Shown here in pieces: positions 22,619 to 37,700 of a DNA stretch of 64,000 nucleotides (position 1 is its first letter; every line of letters starts with the position of its first letter). The DNA lies in the NCBI GenBank assembly GCA_034509735.1, contig JACGWO010000005.1, positions 14,001,264-14,065,263 on the forward strand. Reading direction: 5' to 3'. Below the pieces are notes generated by a model. It searched no databases and had not been told where the DNA came from. It was given only the letters and a program-made list of their open reading frames with translations. Position numbers and translations under genes: made by a program. This DNA comes from Sesamum alatum (lineage: Eukaryota; Streptophyta; Magnoliopsida; Lamiales; Pedaliaceae).

Positions 22619-25600
22619 TCACAGAACTTCTTTCTCAAGTTTCAGCACAGCCATAAATGCTTCTTGTGGTACGTCAACCCGACCTATTGCCTTCATTCTT
22701 TTCTTTCCCTCAGCCTGATTGAAGCGCAACGGAACAAGTTAGTCTACTGTCATAAGCTTCACACAGCAAACACCTTCTATTAATCACAATTACACGAAAT
22801 AGTAACCGAAGGAACGTGGTTTAGGCCTATGCAGCACACTGGTTTTTTCGTTTCCAAATACGCGAGATGGTTTTATGTTAAAAGTAGATTAATCACTTCC
22901 ACAAACTACCCAGAAAGATTATGAAGTCTGACAGGAAGGAAGGATTGCAAACAAATATAAAACCTGTTTGCGCAGCAGCTTCTTTTTTCGTGTGATGTCC
23001 CCACCTATATGAAAATCGTGGAAGAAGAATTGAGCATGTAGCAAAACTGAAAGTAGTAGATGAAACATTTCAATCATACTGTATGTACGACTTATCAAAG
23101 ATAAAAAGGCGTCTGTAATTAAAATTTCAGATGTCGAAACAAGACCATTAAAAGGCTTTGATATGCTATTCGAGTACATCATACAAATTTAATCATGTGA
23201 TCGTCTTCTACATTTAAGAGAGGTAATCTAACCATAGCATTTGGCAAGAACATCCTTCCTGATAGCAGATATAGCTTCACTCGCAATGACTTTGGACCCT
23301 ATGCATGCCTGGCAAGTACATTATATCCGTTAAGCAAACAGTGCGAGACATCTGGTGTGTGTCTATGTGCATGGATGATCTCTATTCTTCTGGATATGAT
23401 TTGGGAACTTGAGGGAAGATAGAGTTTCTGATGATAGCGGTGTGTAGAGAAGTAAACAGGAGGTCAGGAGAACATATAATATAGTAAAAAGTACAATCAG
23501 AGGCACAGACAACCAACAGATCATCTCGTTGCACTGTATTACAGAATGTGCAACCTCACTTGACCTAGAAATCAAAGATTATAATTTTATTGCAACGCCC
23601 GTCTTTACATATGCCTAAAAGTGTCATTCAACCAAGCCCCACGATATTTATCAGGCACAAATCAAGCAGCAGCACAATTATCATTGTTTTGGTAGCAGCA
23701 AACTCAAAAGTTGTCCAAAATTGATTATCTGAACACCGAACACTTAAACCAAAGACAATATAGGTAATTCATCTTTTTGAATATATGGTTTTGATGTGAT
23801 TTTACGCATGAATAAGTCTTTCACTTCAATAATCTAGATATTTACAAGACCAAAGACACAGTACATTAATTGCATCCATTTAAGTGACCCAGATGTATGT
23901 GCTCGACATCACTTTAGCAGTAACAAGAGATGGATGGATAGGAGGAAGAGAATAGGCATGAAATAAAAGGAATAGATCGGCATCAGAAACAAACATCACA
24001 AAAATTTCCCCTTCTGAATATAAGGGAAGCCCATAAGATCAAACGAAGAATTGAAGATTTACAGGCAACTAACCGTAAGGTTTTGAATAAATAGGGATGA
24101 CAATGGATCAGGGTTAGACCCGGACGAGACGGCACTGAAGCCTTAACCAGGTCCCAGGGTGGGTCCCAAGTCTGTGTTTTGGGCCCCGGACCTGATATGA
24201 ACCCAGTTCTTTTAAAATCTTTTATATATTTTACATACTTTATAGTTACATATAATACATAAACTTAATAATCTTATAAATTAAAATAATGATGTAAATA
24301 GTCTATAGACGTTTTAATGTATATATAAGAAACATATATTCTAAAATTTTTAATATTTTAAAGCCTAAAACATGCACATAATTTTATATAAAAATTAATT
24401 TCAATAAAGTTATTGTCTCACATTTATAAAGTTATTGTGGTATTATTTTTTTTAAAAAAAATGTTTTTTTAAATATTTTGGAAATATTAAACTGGGTGTA
24501 CTGAGTCCAACCCGCCGAGTCCGGCCGGATTGGTCCTGGTCCAAGAATTTCTTGACGGGTCGAATTCCGGGTTTTCACAAACCCACACTGCCATCCCTAG
24601 ATATGATGTGAAATACACAGTTGGAAAAGACGAAAGCACCAAGTGTTAACTCAGAGCCTTTTTGTACAATATTCCAGATTGGTGCCTGATACAGCACGGG
24701 TTAGAGAATATGTGAATCTTACCTGGATTGGTACTTTAAACATTTGTCTGGGTATTAATTCCTTCAGTTTTTGAGTCAAAGCCCTTCCAACAGCATAAGC
24801 CTGGCAATAATGGAATATGTTTATATTATAACTTACAATAAGGAAACAATTATGATTCTGAGCCCAAATAACTATAAATGTATAGAGAACAAACAACCAA
24901 AAACAAGTGAAGATGCTGAGAAGAAAAAGATTAGCTCCTGCATGTTATTCCTTAGATAATGTAAGCTAACAAAAGGCTAAGTTAAACATTCTTCACGAGC
25001 AAGTAGAGACTCTGAGGGGAATAAATAAGAAAAGGTGCGAGAGTGCGATAGTTAGCCAACCTGACTTTAAGTAAAACTATGCAGTGGAGAAAATCATTAG
25101 CAAGTCATCTTCATAAACAAAAAACACATCTTTAAAGTTAAATTTCAACTACAATGTTACAATGTAATCATATGTTATGTAAGTTAAGAGAAATGAGGCC
25201 CCCTTCCCAAACTAATACCGACAGTATCACGTCTTGTAAGAAAAATTGCAATAACACTTCAAGGCTTTGATCGTAACTATGACTCTGACAAAGAAATCCG
25301 CAAGAGTTGGTTACCTTGTCTTTATGCACAATAGTTGATAAAGGCTCCACTGGATCCCCATTGATTTGAATGTCGAGCTTTATTAAGTCACTCTCTTTAT
25401 ACCTGTCAATATAATTCAAACAAAAACTTACAGCCAAAGAGATAATTAACCTTCACTATAACTGTATATATATCCACACAAGCTTAGTTGTACATTTTAC
25501 GGATAGCAGTTCCAAATGCGAAACACACTGACATTTCATTGCCAGCATATGTGATATAGTGAAAATCTAGTGTTAAAAGGAAAGGATGGAACTTCTAGTC

Positions 25601-28600
25601 CCCAATTTAGACATGCAAATATTTGTCAGCTTCATGAACAAATGAATCATGCTAATAAGAGGATTTCGGATTGCTCAAAAGGATGGATCTGCATATTTTC
25701 GTAAAATGTGCTGTTTTAAGGCCCTGGAGCTTCTATGAAACACCTTGTTGGCTTAGAAAGAAAAATTGAGTTTGTCAATGTTTTTGGTTAAAAAGTGCTC
25801 ACGTCTCATATATTACCAAAAGATGTTTTTATGATTTTATACAAACTAAGATTAATATCATTATTTTGTATCTGAAATTAATGTTAAACAATTTAGTAAA
25901 CATCAGTTGACATGAAATGTTTCCAAATCAACAAGAATATTCTAATTTCAATGACCCATCAAAAAAGAAAAATGAAAAGCGCTTGCTCCATTCCTAGAAC
26001 GAAACATTTTTTATCATAGGCAAGAATATGAGTGAATTTACCCAATGAAGGAGTACTCCATGCTAGCATAGCCTTTACTCCTAGATTTCAGCTGGTCAAA
26101 GAAGTCTCCCACCATCTACACGATGAACCAAACAAGTTCTCGAAATGAACAGCAGTTCTATGTTGAATGTACTACTTCCGTCAATATCAAATCCAAACTC
26201 TTTAGTAGCCTCACAGGGATACCTCAGCTAGGGGTAACTCATAAATAATTGATGCCCTAATTTCAGTAATGAACTTAAGTTCTTTGAACTCTCCTCTGCG
26301 GTCCTGAGCAAGCTCCATAAGTGCACCAATGTAGTCTTTTGGAGTGAGCATTTCAATCTGAACAAGCAAAATATGTTTAGCCACATTCTGAAGCAATAGG
26401 GAGGAACTGCATTGTAGATCCAATAAAGGCAAAGCTAACTTTAACAACCTTAACATATGGTTCTTCAATTGACCTTCTGCTTCCAGGTTCAGGAAGTAAG
26501 GATGGATTTGAACACTCAACCTAGATCAGAATAATACAACATATCAAGGTCATGTAGATAATAACTTATATTTTGTAAGAAACCATAAAACCAGTGGCAA
26601 CAATTGAATCAATGAACGAAAAACCAAAGTACTTAAGCCACATCATTTAGTGTCTCTATTGAGAGGGAAACTTTTCTAGTTTCCTTTAAGTGCAAATTCT
26701 AAGATTTCCTAGAGTAGAAGTTAGACTTCCTTGCTATGTACTTATAGTCTGATGGATAAATGGAAATCCACAAACTTTCAATTACTACAGTCCACATTTT
26801 ACTGATGTGTAAAATTTTTCATGTCCCAGAAAGAATCTCCGGTAGGAGAAAGATCAGTGTCCAAAAGATGGTCTCCACTCAAGAATCTAAAACAGAATTA
26901 GAGTAATATACTAAGATGAGAGGAACTTACAGTATCACCATTCACACAATTCACCCTGTAAACCACACTTGGTGCTGTGGTTATTAGACTCAAATTGTAT
27001 TCACGTTCCAGCCTTTCCTGCAGAACAGAATCATGATGCAGGTAATGCTTGACACGGAAAAGATTCAGATCACCAAAAAATTGGGAAGTTCTAACCTGAA
27101 CAATTTCCATATGAAGAAGACCAAGAAACCCACATCTAAAGCCAAATCCCATGGCACTTGAGGTTTCTGGCTCAAACTGTAAAATAATTGCAGTTGTTAG
27201 AAAACTTTTCATTAAAGTATATCATCCCCAAAGAAGAATATATCAGCCATCTGGGCAAGTGAGGAACTCAGACAAAGATTCATAAAAAGAAATGAAGCAG
27301 CGGAAACTCTTATTTTGGAAGAGAGTAGCAAAGGGATCTCTCCGGAGAAGTGCAAAAGGTATTACAAACTTCATACATCTTCAACCATTATAGGAAAATG
27401 GGTTAACGACACAGGAGGATTGACCCAACTCGAATATTTAATTGGAATTGGAGGGAGTAGCTTTTTTGAAAAAAAACTACCTCCAACTCCCTCATCTCTT
27501 CACCATATATTAATGCAAATGTCTTAAGCAGAAACATGACTTAATAAAACCACCATAAGAGCAAACTGCAGAAATGACAGAGAATATTTGTGCACTAAAG
27601 GTTTGTTGTTAAGGAAGAAAGTAGGAGTGAAGTTAGAAGAGGACATCACATTTAAGCATTTCACTTATGAAAGTAAATCTCATCTGGTAAGTGGGTTCTA
27701 ACCATTTTAACATAAAAACGAGAAGAAACAGCCAGTAATTCAACTACAAAGATTCTTTCTTTTAATCCAAAAATATCACAAAAAATTATTTTAATTTTTC
27801 GTTGATATCAGAACATAATAGGTTGATCACCTTGTATGTTTATATATGTCTGCCTCACTACATGAAATTTTGATGAATAGGACCATGCTTCCCATTTTCA
27901 TGATATAAGATGGGTTTTGATGGTGAAATATTGGCTTATTTATTTAATTAATATTAAGAAAATAAAAAATAATAAAAATAATTATAATATATAATATATA
28001 ACAACAATGGTAAAAGTCGAACTCATGGAGGATAAATGTAATTTAATAACATTGTACAAAAGTATTTATTACATTATATTCAATAACATTTTCTGTTTGG
28101 TTTCATTATAACATTTGCTGTTTGGTTTCATTATATTACCTCTTGTATTTATAAGGAGAAAAAAGTAATAATGTTAATATCACTCTCTATATATACATTA
28201 CATTTATCCTCTTATAAGTACAAAAATATACATATAAATATTAAATGATGGGTAAAATTGAAAATTTATGTAAATTATTTTGCTGACGTAAACATTTTTT
28301 GTTCAAATTTTTATAAAATGAGGTCAGGTGTGAACATAGAATTTTCAAAGAGGGTGTAAGTGTAATTTCAAAACTTTTTTGTGGTAAAGTGTAATTTTGT
28401 ATTTTTAAATGGGGTCTAGGTGTAATTATCCCTATTAATAAATTATAACATTTTGGAAGGTCAAAATTTTCTTAATTACAATAATAAAGATATAATTAAA
28501 TTCTTATTAATATTTCCTTATCATTCATCAAAACCTATTTAAGTTAATATTTTTTCATTTAAAAATAAAATTATGTATTGATTAAGAAATTTAACTTAAA

Positions 28601-28671
28601 TGCCCGCTCCAAAAAAATTTCCCTCAAGAAGCCCCCCCCCCCCCTTCCTCGGCACCCAACCCCCCTTGTAT

Positions 28672-28767
<96 letters not shown>

Positions 28768-31700
28768 TTCAACTTTTATAAAAAAAAATAAAAATTCGGT
28801 AAAGTCGAACTTCGTGAGTTCGACTTTTACCATTGTTGTTATATATTATATAATAATTATTTTTGTTATTTTTTATTTTCTTAATATTAATTAAATAAAT
28901 AAGCCGTGAAATATTGTATGCTGTAATTCAGGCTTTCATTTTCCAAACAATGCATGATCACGCACTATAAAAACATATTCATAGAAATTCTTTTAAGAAG
29001 CTACTTGCATTATCTGAAAAATCTTATATTAAGAAGATTCTAGAATGAGTTATAATGAATAATTGTACGCCCATTCATACTCCTGTAGTTAAAAAGGCAA
29101 AAATTCAAGCAGTAAAATATGCCTAGATACTTCTGAAGAAAAACAAGAGATGTCTAGAGTATCATATTCCAATTACCGTTGAACTATGATGTGTACATGT
29201 CCTTGTACTTGTTGTGTGGTGGGTTTTATGAGTAGGTATCACCCGATCTCAGGAAGAAGACACCCGAGTGCAATAAAGATGGTTTTTAGATACTTGAAAG
29301 GTATAGAAAATTATTTTCTTTTTGTTATCAAGAAAAGGTTCTAATGAAACAACTGTTCTGATGCACCATCTCATTTGGAACAGACACTGAAAATTTTAGA
29401 ACACCTTATAAGCTTCCCTAGAAGAACTCAAGTACCTTCTTTGGTATCCTTTTTGGACAAGTTGTTCATAGTCTAATTCCAAGGTGCTCTCACTGGGTTT
29501 ACAAATAATTTTGAGTACCTTATAAGTTTTAGAAAAAGAAACTAAGTGATATCCTTTTTCATAACCAACTTTTAAGTAGTCTCGGTGGGTAAGAATTATG
29601 AAAGGCGATTCCCGAGTACAATAGACTTGTTGGCCCGTGTAAGAAAGTTATCAGTGTGTCAATCTATTACTTAGTCAACTTCTTAGAGCACTAGAGTGAT
29701 ATCTTATAAGTTTTAGAAAAAGAAACTAAGTGATATCCTTTTTCATAACCAACTTTTAAGTAGTCTCGGTGGGTAAGAATTATGAAAGGCGATTCCCGAG
29801 TACAATAGACTTGTTGGCCCGTGTAAGAAAGTTATCAGTGTGTCAACCTATTACTTAGTCAACTTCTTAGAGCACTAGAGTGGGATAGAAGAATCTTAGA
29901 GAGCCTTCCAAACAAATGCACTTAGACTATGTCAAACAAGAAGCTAAATAAATCTAGTTTTCCCTCTCACCTGGTATATGTTTCATCAGTGTTTCTAAGA
30001 AATAGTTGTTCTGATGCCCCATCCCATATGGAATGAAACTGAAAATTTGAGTACCTTATAAGCTTTGACTGAAGAACTCAAGTGCCTTCATTATATCCTT
30101 TTTTGAGCAAGTTGTTAAAAGTCAAATTTCAACGTGCTCTCTGTAAGTCTACAGGCAGTTTAAGTACCTTATAAGCATTGGCAGAAGAAATTTATTGATA
30201 TCTTTTTCTTTGTGCAAGTTGTTCATTACCCAATTTCTAGGTGCCTTCGCTGGGTTTGGAGGCATTTCTTAAGCCCAACAGAGTTGCCAGGCCGGGCATG
30301 AAGTTTTGTCAATGACCTATTGCTATGAGCTAGCTTCTTTAAAAGCACTAAAGTTGGATAGAAGAATCTTGAGGAGTTCTTCCTAAGAAATATAATGAAC
30401 AAAACGAAATTCACACTATTATACGGGTCCAATAAACTCATTATCATAATCATCTCAAACCAAGCTTCGACGAAGGATCATCCCCTCTATTTTATAAAAA
30501 CAAGGGTGTACCATATGTAAATCATAAAAACATTTTTGCATCCGAGCGCACATCAACAATAGCAGCTGTCAAGAACTTCTTTGATGGTGATTTTTGGGCA
30601 TGCAATAGTTGGCAATCATGTACAAAAATAACCACTTACTAGTACCCCTACCTTTAGAGCAGCATCATTAAGCTGCAATTTCTCTAAAGCATCACGCAAC
30701 TCGGTAAACCTACAACACGGATCAAAAACATTTTAGTTCAACATATCCATAGGTGCATCTAATGAAAAGGTATCAAACAGATAAATACTGGTCAGCATCA
30801 ACAGGAAACAGGCCACAGAAAACCATTGGTGTGGCCTCCTTGTATCCAGGAAGTGACTCTTCGGCCTTTCTACTGTAATGTGTTATTGTATCACCAACCC
30901 TAGCATCCGCCACTGATCTTATGGAAGCTGAAAGATAACCTACCTGAAAAGGGCTTAAACTTGTAAATACTTATAGCTTAACACAAAAACTACAGAAATG
31001 GTTCGGGAATTGGTAAAGGAACAGATAAAAAACACAATAACTGAAATTTCAGAACACAGTAATAAAAGGTTTGGCAATAAATCGACTAATGTTCCACATC
31101 AAAATCCCATCATATATCAAATATCCTTTTATCATGAGGAGGGGATCAAGGAAATTCATCATCTTTCAATTTTATCTAGAGTTTTTCAAGGACTGCATAA
31201 AAGTTGAGAAAACACCATTAAAACATTTTAATTAGCTCTGGAATTAGAAACTTGAGACTTAAAAGGCAAACACAATTAACAAGTAATGCCCTAATTGCCA
31301 TTTGACAAATGCTTGGTACAAGACCAGGTCAGATTAGATTTTCCACCTCTCCAGCATTTAACTGATTGACCTGCAACTGGTTGGGAGATAAAACTCCAAC
31401 TTCATCAGCATAATAATCCTGCATTTTGAATTCTATTGTTAGCAAACTGGGACTATGTGCATGCTAGGTTTCAAACAAGGAGCATTAGCAATATTTCAAT
31501 AGATATTTTCTCAATTACATGCTCCAGTAATGACTCATGATGCTAAGGAATTGCTTATGAGTAAGGATGATAGTAGAGGAGCTAGGTGTCGGCACTGATG
31601 CATGTGCAGAGAATTAAATTAATGGAGAATTTCTGATCAGCACTTAAGATCAGGATATTATTGAGGTGTCTTAAAAGCTAGAATAGCATTTAGAAGACAA

Positions 31701-34700
31701 ATGTTGATGTAAAACATTGTTGAATGAACAGTTTCTTAACTCGAACAACTGAAATTAGATTCTGGGGATTCTATAGTTGAATCACAAAAACAAGAATTAA
31801 AAGACTTACTGACAACCATGCTCGTACAAATAAATCAAAGAATAAGGGAGGAAAAACACATTTTCGTGCAATATATGCATCCCACAGTAGCTCTTGATTA
31901 ATGCCAGTTACAGCAAAGAAGAATAAATATTCAACCTTCAATTTCAACTAGGTGCTCATCAGGTTCTTCAGTTGATTGGGGGAAAATGTAGCACAGAATT
32001 GTAAAAACTACCAGGGAATCTAGTTTCAAAGCAAAGCTACTTCTTGGTGGTTTCGGTGCATCCCATAGTAGCTCTTGATTAATGCCAATCACAGCAAAGA
32101 AGAAATAAATATTCAACCTTCAATTTCAACTAGGTGCTCATCAGGTTCTTCAGTTGATTGGGGGATACTGTAGCACAGAATTGTAAAAACTACCAGGGAA
32201 TCTATTTTCAAAGCAAAGCTACTTTTTGGTGTTTTCGGTGCTCATAGGAAGTTATTTATGAAACAATGTTGCTATATATGTTTCCTTCCAAGACATTCAT
32301 TTATGTGCATAAACAAGATATGGAAACGGCTGAAATATGTTCCTTCAAGAGAAACAATGAACAAAAGGTGGTTTTTATCAAACAGCTAGAAGGTCATATG
32401 GCCATACCTTTTTGCTGGCCATAAACATTATTCTGTCACCTTTTCTTATAGTCCCATCAATAACTCGAAAATATACAATGACACCTCGGTAAGCATCATA
32501 GTAACTGCAAGAGAATGTGAAACAAAATGCAATCAGTAGCTCCTACAAAATTCATAATGAAAAAGCAAGCCCATAACGTCAGTGTTTCAGACGCATCTAG
32601 AATGTACAATTGATACATGAGCTAACCAGTATTTCCAGGAATATTACGCAAAATATGCTCAAGAAAAATGAGATTTTCTTTCATCAAAAGACAGCAGTAG
32701 AATATAGGTTCGCACACTTTCCCATAAAAGTGATGACTTCAAAACAAGTCTTTGGAAAACATGAAAGCACACAACGTTCACCTAGAAGTAAAAATAGGAA
32801 GATAGTAAGCAAATGACATAGAAGTAAAGGTACTGGTCATTATCTGATGGTGCCGTGCAATCTCTTTTCAGTTACAAAGGAAAAGAATAGAAATCGAAAG
32901 CAACACACAGCAACCAAATGAAAGCAGAGAGATCGTGGAAAGAAAAGATGAAAATATAATAAAATAAGCAAATAATATACAACAAGTCTTCAGAAAACAT
33001 GAAAGCAAATACCGTCCATCTAGAAATAAAAATAGGATGATGAGAAATCAAATGACATATAAGTAAAGATAGGGGACTGTAGCTGATGGTGTCCTGCAAT
33101 CTCATTTCAGTTGCAAAGGAAAAAGAACAGAAATCAAAAGTAACACATACCAAACCAAATGAAAGCGGAGACATCATGCAAGGAAGAAATCAAAATATAG
33201 CATAACTATTCAAATAATATATAACCATATCACCTTATAGAGTTTGATGCTCTAAAACCCATGCAACTATACACAAACTTAACTTTAAGGAGTTTGATCA
33301 TTGTACCTAAATCAGATACCTATCAAAAATGAGAGCTCTCAAGGGTCTTTCTGCAGTATCCTGAGGTGGCGGGATCTTCTGAACAATCGCACTTAGAATT
33401 TCATTGATCCCTATTCCTTCCTACAAATACAACAGCAAATGTTTGACATTCTCCAAATAATTTGGCATGGACTTCTCTACATAATCATGTCCATTTCACC
33501 TTGTTTGGATCATACTTTATGTCAAGACAAAGATGGTTTGCATTTATTATAGAAAACATTAACAGAGAAGGAGAACAAGGGGAAAGAGTACCAACCTTCG
33601 CTGAGCAGTAAATTGCATCGCTACAATCAAGACCAACAACCTAACAACATAAAAGCAAAATTATAACTTAAAAGTATATTTTTTAGCAGATTTAGACATC
33701 TGTTAGTGTAACCTCATGAGTCAAGGGGAAGACTACAAAGGCCAAAACAAACTTAATTAATAAAAAGGGATCTTGTCAAAGAAAGACTTGAATCACTACA
33801 AAATAATACATTATCACCACAGTGTCAGCGGACTATCTTAATGAATAAGTGATGCACCAAAGAATTGGAAAATCTAGAAGTCTAATATCCACATTTTGGA
33901 ATTTAAAATCCTCAGTGAAGTACACAATTTTATTTCCATGTAACAAACCTCTTCTATCTCTCGGGAAACACGTTCTGGGTCAGCACCTGGAAGATCTATC
34001 TTGTTCAGAACCTGCAGATTGAAAATGATTCAGACAACTGGAAATCCATTAGCAGCTATTGTGATTCCTTAGCTATGTCAAAGTCATGGAAACAAACAGC
34101 AACCTTTTGTGAGGAGTCGACAAACATGCATGATCTACTAAGCTAGAGTTGCCACACCACTCCCAAAAATGAAATTACAAAAGATAATAAATAATGCAAA
34201 AATATAAACACCAATATGCAAATGCAAGCATTGCCAATGGAAAATGTCAGGAAAATAAAGCACCTCTGCTTATGGGTTTAGCCATGTTCATCAACTGAAG
34301 TTCGGTTCCTCACAGAGTCAACAAAAGAACAAAATAGAAATAAAGTTGAAATTCTCCAGGATTGTTTACTGTATAAAATAGGTACTTCAACTTCAAGACT
34401 GAATTTCATTTATCAAAAGAAAGAAGAGAATGTTATATACTCTAATTTACAAACCAGTCAAATGAACTTTTTGAGTGCAAAGTTAGATTTTTTGCTAGTG
34501 TAGTCATGAGCTACAATTTTTCTAAGACCTCACTTTAAGAAGCTTATAAGAAGCAATTCAGGAGTACTTCCTCCAAACATTCTCCTACTCATATCAATGC
34601 AACTTCCCAGAGATACTTGGATATCTATGTCAAATAAAATTCCCACATACTCATAAGACCTAAGAAGCTAAAAGTAGGCTCAAAGTTTACACTTTTGATG

Positions 34701-37700
34701 CATATTCTCCAGAAATAATCTGGGCAAGCAAAATGAGAGTACATTGTCAAACAAGAAAGCCTGAAAACAAAGAGAAAACACACCGAGGACTAGGCAAAGT
34801 GCAAATGCTCATACAAGTCAAGCATCTCATCCTGACATCAGTTAAGTTATCATTTACTTCTAGCCTAATTTCTTCGATCAGCTTCATGTCACTTTCAAAA
34901 GAACAAAACTCAAAATGGAATTGAAATTCTCTTAAGCGACTGTTACATCCCACCCCGCCAAAAGAAAAAATGAAAATAGAAACACAAAAGAAAATGAAAA
35001 CTAGAAAGAAGATACAGCACAGGTACTCCTCCATACCACTTCCTATGGCTGGTAAAAGGCACAAGCGCACATGTATCCAACCAACCTTAAAGTGCCAACT
35101 TTGCACGTGAGCTGTGCCTCATGTTCTATTAATTCATCTCCATTTGATCGGTTGTAACAACTGAATTAAGAAAAATTCTCTCTATTCCTTTGTTCATACG
35201 TGGTATGCCAGGTATAAATGCATACATCAGGATATCATGCATTTATACACTGATATGTTTTTCGCAAGTATGACAACCTGAGATTTGCTTAGAGTGATAG
35301 TTCTGGACCATCCATAGTAGTTACAAGCACACATTGGCACATGCTTTGCTGTTAGAGGCGCAGCGCTGTGCCCTGTCTTTTGGCACTTCAGAAGTTTAAA
35401 ACTCAAGTGCACAAGAGCAAATTTCCAGTGAATTTCTTATTTTATACTTTTTCCTCTGATGATAATAGTGAAATTGTTGCATAATACTTTCAAATTGACT
35501 TTTGTGGAACCAAAATATCTAGTATCTTCCTCCAAATCCATCCTGTTTGTAAAATGGAAAAGAGAAGGCCAGAGATAGGCTTTTCTGTAGAGGCGGAAGC
35601 AAGCAGTCACAAAGTTCACCAGACAAATATGACTCTGAATTTCAAGGACTGTCCACTCCTAGAACTACTTTTGACCACCATTGGCACTACAATTTACCAT
35701 CACTAAAGCTACTTCATCTGCAATCTGCATACCCATGTTGAAATTTGCTACTATTAGTTTGAAAGATTTGACGTTTTTCTGATTAGTCCTTTTCTTCCTA
35801 AAAACTTCCATATCATCAATTTTGGTTTACTATGTTAAATTTACATTTACCTGCATTTTGACACGTGTGCTTCTATAGAGCATGCGCCTCGTTTCACGAA
35901 TTAGTAAACTTCATAGATATTTTAGCAGCTTGCTACACTTTGCAAATTTAATAATATGAAATTTTAAAAGATTGGAAAATTATGTAACAGAAACCGAACT
36001 TGATAAACAACAAACTTACTGGTATTATCTCGAGGTTGTTTTCCAAAGCCAAATACACATTAGCCAATGTTTGGGCCTCCACTCCCTAAAAAAGGCTCAG
36101 CTCCAGATACAACACTAGTCATTATAGGAAAAAGAATATGATTGAAACAATAACTATCTCCCAGTCAAAATTATCAGGCCATACAGTATAGAACTGGATG
36201 GTCATCCACGAACGACATGACTGTTTCTTTGTTTTCATTTATTTGTTTATTTTTTGTTGGGGTGAGGGGGTCGAGAGAAAATAAAATGGACTTAGGAAAT
36301 TTAGAAAGAACGCAGAAAGTACCTGGGAGGCATCTACAACAAGAAGAGCACCCTCACAGGCAGCAAGAGAGCGAGAAACCTGAAAAAATCATTCACAAAT
36401 TGTTATATAATATTGAGCAAATACGTGAGATACTCCATGAAAATCTGAAGGTTATTTATGTTTTTCCACATATATCATTTTTTATCAAAAATGAGGGGCT
36501 CTTTGTAGCATGAGGGAGAAGCATCATTGCAACTAGGCAACTAAGGAACTCTTTTTCTGGTCTACTGAATTTATACTTCGCCTCTCCTTTTCTAATCATC
36601 TTTGCTTCTTTGGTTGAACTGCCTAAAGCTGGCAGGATACAGATAGGAAACAATCAACCTCAAGCGACATATAATCTAACAACTGAAATTATATAAGCCC
36701 ACTGTTTAAATATTTTCAGTCAAACAAAAAAAAATGACCACAACCGTAATTATTCCAACCACAAAGAGGGCATATCTTTTTCTTGCTTTCTTTTTCAGTC
36801 TGCACATAATATATTCAGGCGTCCTGTCGTTCCTTAAAAAGTTCACAGGTCATTTACATTCACAAGTATATTTTCAAATACAGAACCCAAAATGATGAAT
36901 TGGTTAAACATACCTCGTAGGAGAAGTCAACATGGCCAGGTGTATCAATTAGATTCAGGCAGTATGCTTCATTGTTATACATAAAACGCATTCGTGCCGC
37001 CTATGAGAAAAGAAATGATTACAATATTGAATAGTAACTGTAATGCTTGCAGCTCATAAAAAAAAAAAAAAGAAACACCTGAGCTAATGGTTCTTTGTCA
37101 GAGAGGATTTTGATACTTCAATATTAGATATTAAAGGGAAAAACTGAAACTAAAGCCATTCGACAATGACATAAAGAGAAATCCAGATGACAATGATATT
37201 CTAGCATCTATATGCCAAAAAAGACAAGTGTGCGAGACTTTAATACCAGGGCATTATGTGAGAAGGGACGCATAATAAAACCCAATGTAGGAGACAATCA
37301 TCAGGTTGAATACAATAAGCCAATGCTCTTAGAAGAATCAATTTCAAGGTACCCTAGTTCTACGTTGTGAAAACTAAATCAGACATTGATATCGATCAAC
37401 TACTTGAGTTACATGCTGCTCCTTGAAACAAAGATAACTATGCTCTATTCAAGTGTTAATTTTTCCCTGTTTACTCCACTTTAAATAATTCTTCCACAAT
37501 TTCGTTAGTCAATCTCAAACAATTTTACACAACAGTCCATCCTGTGCAACTTCCATAGTAACTAACTCAATGCTACATCTAGTGACGCCGCATGTAGCAC
37601 AAGCTAATAGTTTACAGTTACAACCAGTTTTACATGAGGAAAAAATTCATTTCAATAGAGAAGCAGAAATAAGATATAATACTAACACACATGAATTTAG

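Noticed and set aside
24084..24607. 8-bp target duplication for the intronic hAT-like MITE
   Set aside because: The flanking eight bases do not match well enough to claim a duplication.
28600..28833. Leu/Ser and Arg/Glu repeat proteins
   Set aside because: They are translations of the (CT)n microsatellite and lie inside an intron-resident transposon.
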